This document shows positions 61,061 through 64,000 of a DNA stretch of 64,000 nucleotides, in pieces. The stretch is from Massilia sp. ZL223 (GTDB lineage: Bacteria > Pseudomonadota > Gammaproteobacteria > Burkholderiales > Burkholderiaceae_D): assembly GCF_018119395.1 (NCBI RefSeq), contig NZ_JAGPWD010000026.1, positions 25,261-89,260 on the forward strand, given 5' to 3'. The translations under genes and the position numbers were made by a program. The notes under the pieces are model-generated. The model searched no databases. It saw nothing but the letters and a program-made list of their open reading frames with translations, and was not told the DNA's origin. Numbering within the stretch: the stretch's first letter is position 1; every line of letters starts with the position of its first letter.

Positions 61061-62038
61061 ATGGACGCGCTGTTCTCCGGTTTCGTGGTGTTCCTGTTCG
61101 CTGCGGTGATCCTCGCGGTCGAAGGCGTCTACCTGTGGTGGATGGGCACCCGCGGCGCCGCGGCGCGCCGCATCGCGCGCCGCCTCCAGCTGATGTCGGG
61201 CGGGGTCGGACGCACGGGCGAGCGCATCTCGATCCTCAAGCAGCGACGCTACAGCAGCCACCAGTCCTTCGACCGCATGCTGCACCGCGCCGGGCTGGCG
61301 CACCGCATCGACGCGCTGCTGGTGCAGGCCGGATCGCCCTGGACGGTGGGGCAGTTCATCGCCTGGTCGCTCGGCTGCATGGCGGCCGGCATGCTGGCGG
61401 CGTCCGCCTGGCCGCTGCCCTGGCCGGCGCGGATGCTGGCAGGCCTGGCCTGCCTGAACCTGCCCTGGTTCCTGATGCGGCGCGCGCGCCAGCGGCGCCT
61501 GCTGCGCATCGAGCAGCAGCTGCCGGATGCGGCCGACTTCATCGCCCGCGCGCTGCGCGCCGGCCATTCCTTCAACAATGTCCTGCAAATCGTCGGCAAC
61601 GAGCTGCCCGAGCCGCTCAGCAGCGAGTTCCGCATCGCGCGCGAAGAGATCAACTACGGCGTGCCGATGAGCGAAGCGCTGCACGCGATGGCGGCGCGCA
61701 TCCCGCTGACCGACCTGCGCTACCTGATCATCGCGGTGCTGATCCAGCGCGAATCGGGCGGCAACCTGGCCGAGATCCTCGGCAACATCAGCCAGATCAT
61801 CCGCGCCCGCCTGAAGCTGATCGCCCACGTGCGGGTGCTGTCGGCCGAGGGACGCATGTCGGCCTGGATCCTGGGCCTGATGCCGTTCTGCGTGGCCGGC
61901 GCCATGGCGATCACCAGCCCCGACTACATCAGCATGATGTGGAAGGACCCGTCGGGCGTGCGGATGCTGTGGTACGGCGCCGGCATGATCCTGTTCGGGG
62001 TGATCTGGCTGCGCAAGATCATCCGCATCCGCGTGTGA
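61061..62038 (+). CDS. tadB: Tad inner-membrane platform protein TadB
   Basis: This 325-residue protein has two N-terminal membrane segments, a T2SSF domain (QLPDAADFIARALRAGHSFNNVLQIV, REEINYGVPMSEALHAMAARIPL) and two C-terminal membrane segments. It forms the inner-membrane platform with TadC. ATG 61061 has GGGGGGAC upstream; a much longer open frame upstream is a shadow of cpaE/cpaF. Confidence 0.93.
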   Translation: MDALFSGFVVFLFAAVILAVEGVYLWWMGTRGAAARRIARRLQLMSGGVGRTGERISILKQRRYSSHQSFDRMLHRAGLAHRIDALLVQAGSPWTVGQFIAWSLGCMAAGMLAASAWPLPWPARMLAGLACLNLPWFLMRRARQRRLLRIEQQLPDAADFIARALRAGHSFNNVLQIVGNELPEPLSSEFRIAREEINYGVPMSEALHAMAARIPLTDLRYLIIAVLIQRESGGNLAEILGNISQIIRARLKLIAHVRVLSAEGRMSAWILGLMPFCVAGAMAITSPDYISMMWKDPSGVRMLWYGAGMILFGVIWLRKIIRIRV

Positions 62039-62045
62039 GGTGCCT

Positions 62046-62996
62046 ATGCCGTCGTCCCAACTCCTGTTCCTGTTCATCGTCTTCGCCGTCGTATGCGGCC
62101 TGGGCTGGCTCGGCGTGGCGCTGTTCGCCCCGGTCGCCCTGCGCGAGCGCCTGCGCCGCTTCCTCGGCAACAAGCCGGGGGAAAGCGAGGGCGGCCTGGA
62201 GGCCGGCAAGGACTGGGTCGAGCGCGTGGCCAGCGTCGCCAGGCCGCTGACCAAGCTCTCGATTCCGGACGAAGGCTGGGAAAAATCCACCCTGCGCACC
62301 CGCTTCATGAACGCCGGCTGGCGCAACCCGGCGGCGCCGACCCTGTACTTCGCCTCCAAGACCGGACTGGCGCTCCTGATCCCGGCGCTGAGCGTGCCTG
62401 CCATCGTGCTGTACGGCGGCGCGCTCGACTCGAACAAGCTGCTCGCCCTCCTGCTGCTGGGCGCGGCCCTCGGTTACTACGCGCCGAACGTGGTCCTCAC
62501 CCGCATCGCCAACCGGCGCCGGCGCGAGATCTTCGAGACCATCCCCGACGCGCTCGACCTGCTGACCGTGTGCGTGGAAGCGGGCCTGAGCCTGGAGCGG
62601 GCGATGGTCAAGGTAGCCGGCGAGATCCACATCAAGAGCGTGGTGCTGGCCCAGGAACTGCAGCTGGTGCTGATGGAGATGCGGGCCGGCTTCAGCAAGG
62701 AGAAGGCGCTGCGCAACTTCGCCCTGCGCTCCGGGGTCGAGGATGTCGACACCCTGGTGGCGATGCTGATCCAGTCCGAACGCTTCGGCACCAGCATCGG
62801 CGACTCGCTGCGCGTGTATTCGGACAACCTGCGCCACAAGCGGCGCGTCAAGGCCGAGGAGCGCGCGGCCAAGATCGGCCTCAAGCTGCTGTTCCCCCTG
62901 ATTTTCTGCATTTTCCCGACGCTGCTGATGGTGCTGCTCGGGCCGGCCGCGATCCAGATATCGCGAACCCTGGGCGCGCTGCACGGGGTGCATTAA
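62046..62996 (+). CDS. tadC: Tad inner-membrane platform protein TadC
   Basis: This 316-residue T2SSF-domain protein is homologous to TadB in layout: N-terminal membrane helix, TIPDALDLLTVCVEAGLSLERAMVKVA-type region, SERFGTSIGDSLRVYSDNLR and a C-terminal hydrophobic pair. ATG 62046 has GAGG five bases upstream; a GTG at 62040 is possible. It starts 7 bp after tadB. Confidence 0.93.
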   Translation: MPSSQLLFLFIVFAVVCGLGWLGVALFAPVALRERLRRFLGNKPGESEGGLEAGKDWVERVASVARPLTKLSIPDEGWEKSTLRTRFMNAGWRNPAAPTLYFASKTGLALLIPALSVPAIVLYGGALDSNKLLALLLLGAALGYYAPNVVLTRIANRRRREIFETIPDALDLLTVCVEAGLSLERAMVKVAGEIHIKSVVLAQELQLVLMEMRAGFSKEKALRNFALRSGVEDVDTLVAMLIQSERFGTSIGDSLRVYSDNLRHKRRVKAEERAAKIGLKLLFPLIFCIFPTLLMVLLGPAAIQISRTLGALHGVH

Positions 62997-63024
62997 TCCT
63001 TGCGTTGATTGAATGGAGATCGCG

Positions 63025-64000
63025 ATGCGAACCGCTACCACCTTGAGTACGCTGGCGCTGCTGTGCGCCGGCGCCGGCCTGCTGGCCTGTACGCCGCTGC
63101 CGACGCTGTCCTCCGCCGCCGCAGCCGCCGGCGGCGACGAAGCCTACCTGGCCGGCCGCAACCATCACCTGGCGCGCCGCTACGACGAGGCGCGCGCCGC
63201 CTACCAGGCCGCGCTGCGGGCCGACCCCGGCCATGTCAACGCCCGCAACGGCCTGGCCACCCTGCACGCCGAGCAGCGCGATTTCGCGGCCGCCATCGCG
63301 ATCTGGCGCGAGCTGGCGGCGCCGCTGACGATGTCCTCCGGCCCGGACAAGGCTTACCTGCTCGGCAACCTGGGCCATGCCTATTTCCTGAGCGGCGACT
63401 ACGACCAGGCGCTGGTGGCGCTCGAAAAAGCCTGCCTGCTCAATCCGCTCAACGCCCGTTCCTGGCAGCTGCTCGGCGACACCCTGCACAAGCTGGGCCA
63501 GGATGCGCGCGCCGCGCAGATGCTCAGGCAGGCGGACGCGCTGCGCCGGCACGACCTCCGCGCCGACCTGGCGGCGGTGGGCGGCAAGACTTCGGTGAGC
63601 GCCATCGGCCAGGCGCTGCAGGCCCAGCGCGGCGACGCCGCGGAGCCGGCATGGCTGGAGACCGAGCTGCACGTGGCCGGCAACGGCATGCTCGAACTGC
63701 GGCGCGGCAAGGCGCCGGCGCCGGCTGAAGCACCCGAAGCGCCGGCTGCGCCGCCTCCGCAGGCGCCGTCGATCGAGGCCGCCGTCACGCGGCTGGAAAT
63801 CAGGAACGGCAACGGTGTGACCGGCATGGCGCGCACGCTGGCTCGCCGGCTGGGCGATCCCGGCATGAAGGTGACCCGGCTGTCGAACGAAAAGGGTTTC
63901 GGCGTGGCGCGCACCCGTATCGAATACGAGGCGGCCCACCGCGCGGCGGCCGAGCGCCTGGCACGGCGGGTCGGCGGCGTGCAGCTGCTGGAAGTGCAGG
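63025..64000 (+). CDS. tadD: Tad TPR lipoprotein TadD (3' end outside window)
   Basis: At least 325 residues. The signal ends in AGLLAC (lipobox LLAC); tetratricopeptide repeats follow (about 40-190: HLARRYDEARAAYQAALRAD, LLGNLGHAYFLSGDYDQALV), then an Ala/Pro-rich linker and a LytR_C-type domain (from about 255: LEIRNGNGVTGMARTLARRL). It is the outer-membrane pilotin-like partner of the secretin. ATG 63025 has GGAG six bases upstream. The frame stays open to the end of the window. Confidence 0.9.
   Translation, partial: MRTATTLSTLALLCAGAGLLACTPLPTLSSAAAAAGGDEAYLAGRNHHLARRYDEARAAYQAALRADPGHVNARNGLATLHAEQRDFAAAIAIWRELAAPLTMSSGPDKAYLLGNLGHAYFLSGDYDQALVALEKACLLNPLNARSWQLLGDTLHKLGQDARAAQMLRQADALRRHDLRADLAAVGGKTSVSAIGQALQAQRGDAAEPAWLETELHVAGNGMLELRRGKAPAPAEAPEAPAAPPPQAPSIEAAVTRLEIRNGNGVTGMARTLARRLGDPGMKVTRLSNEKGFGVARTRIEYEAAHRAAAERLARRVGGVQLLEVQ

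Noticed and set aside
59051..62038. 995-residue open frame through cpaE, cpaF and tadB
   Set aside because: Only its last 325 codons (tadB) are real; the rest is an alternate frame of cpaE and cpaF kept open by high GC.
1..64000. CRISPR arrays, tRNA or rRNA genes, transposases, phage genes
   Set aside because: No regularly spaced direct repeats, cloverleaf-like sequences, transposase motifs or phage proteins were recognised on either strand.

Overview
The window looks like chromosomal DNA from a Massilia-like member of the Oxalobacteraceae (Burkholderiales, Betaproteobacteria). This rests on the high GC content, the gene content (a complete exosortase A/PEP-CTERM exopolysaccharide locus followed by a tad pilus locus) and a fused isobutyryl-CoA mutase. 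The genus is an inference from protein types, not from a marker gene. No rRNA, tRNA, CRISPR array or insertion sequence was seen.

Positions 1-39039 hold the exosortase A (XrtA) locus. It opens with the end of the priming sugar transferase, then the PrsK/PrsR two-component system, whose regulator is sigma-54 dependent. Next comes a leftward operon for two alpha/beta hydrolases, an acyl carrier protein, a GNAT-type transferase and a PLP aminotransferase-like protein. Divergent to it are an acyl-CoA ligase-like enzyme, a PLP decarboxylase and an atypical lower-GC FemAB-like gene. A tightly overlapping leftward operon (26000 to 12903) encodes the chain-length protein, tyrosine autokinase, outer-membrane barrel, ATPase, deacetylase, three glycosyltransferases, XrtA (fused to an EpsI domain) and an asparagine-synthase-like amidotransferase. 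A serine protease and the Wza-like export lipoprotein read rightward. Hydrolase 1 is disturbed by a perfect 404-bp tandem duplication.

Positions 27950-36119 hold the most interesting part. A Tat-type exported protein with a GYWKNH motif heads a small operon of PqqD-like, HPr-kinase-like and nucleotidyltransferase genes (the HPr-rel-A type system). About 5.6 kb further on lies a PEP-CTERM sorting substrate. Both the exported protein and the PEP-CTERM protein are preceded by a -24/-12 sigma-54 promoter, and both have the same 30-bp upstream element 95-96 bp from the -24 GG. This suggests that PrsR controls both, which would tie an uncharacterised kinase system to exosortase sorting. A GAF protein, a flavin oxidase, an unknown membrane protein, a FeeM/TIGR03694-like acyltransferase and the TPR lipoprotein PrsT complete the locus.

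Positions 39200-53100 are mixed housekeeping and regulation: a ubiquitin-like MoaD/ThiS protein with a beta-propeller protein, IcmF (behind a perfect 20-bp palindrome), a fused indolepyruvate ferredoxin oxidoreductase, a LysR regulator, an HD-GYP phosphodiesterase, an SDR, a DsbA-like isomerase and a GGDEF diguanylate cyclase.

Positions 53283-64000 hold a tad (type IVc) pilus locus in the order flp, cpaA, AAA+ ATPase, cpaB, cpaC, lipoprotein, cpaE/tadZ, cpaF/tadA, tadB, tadC, tadD. tadD runs off the end of the window. A terminator directly after flp probably keeps the major pilin more abundant than the machinery genes.
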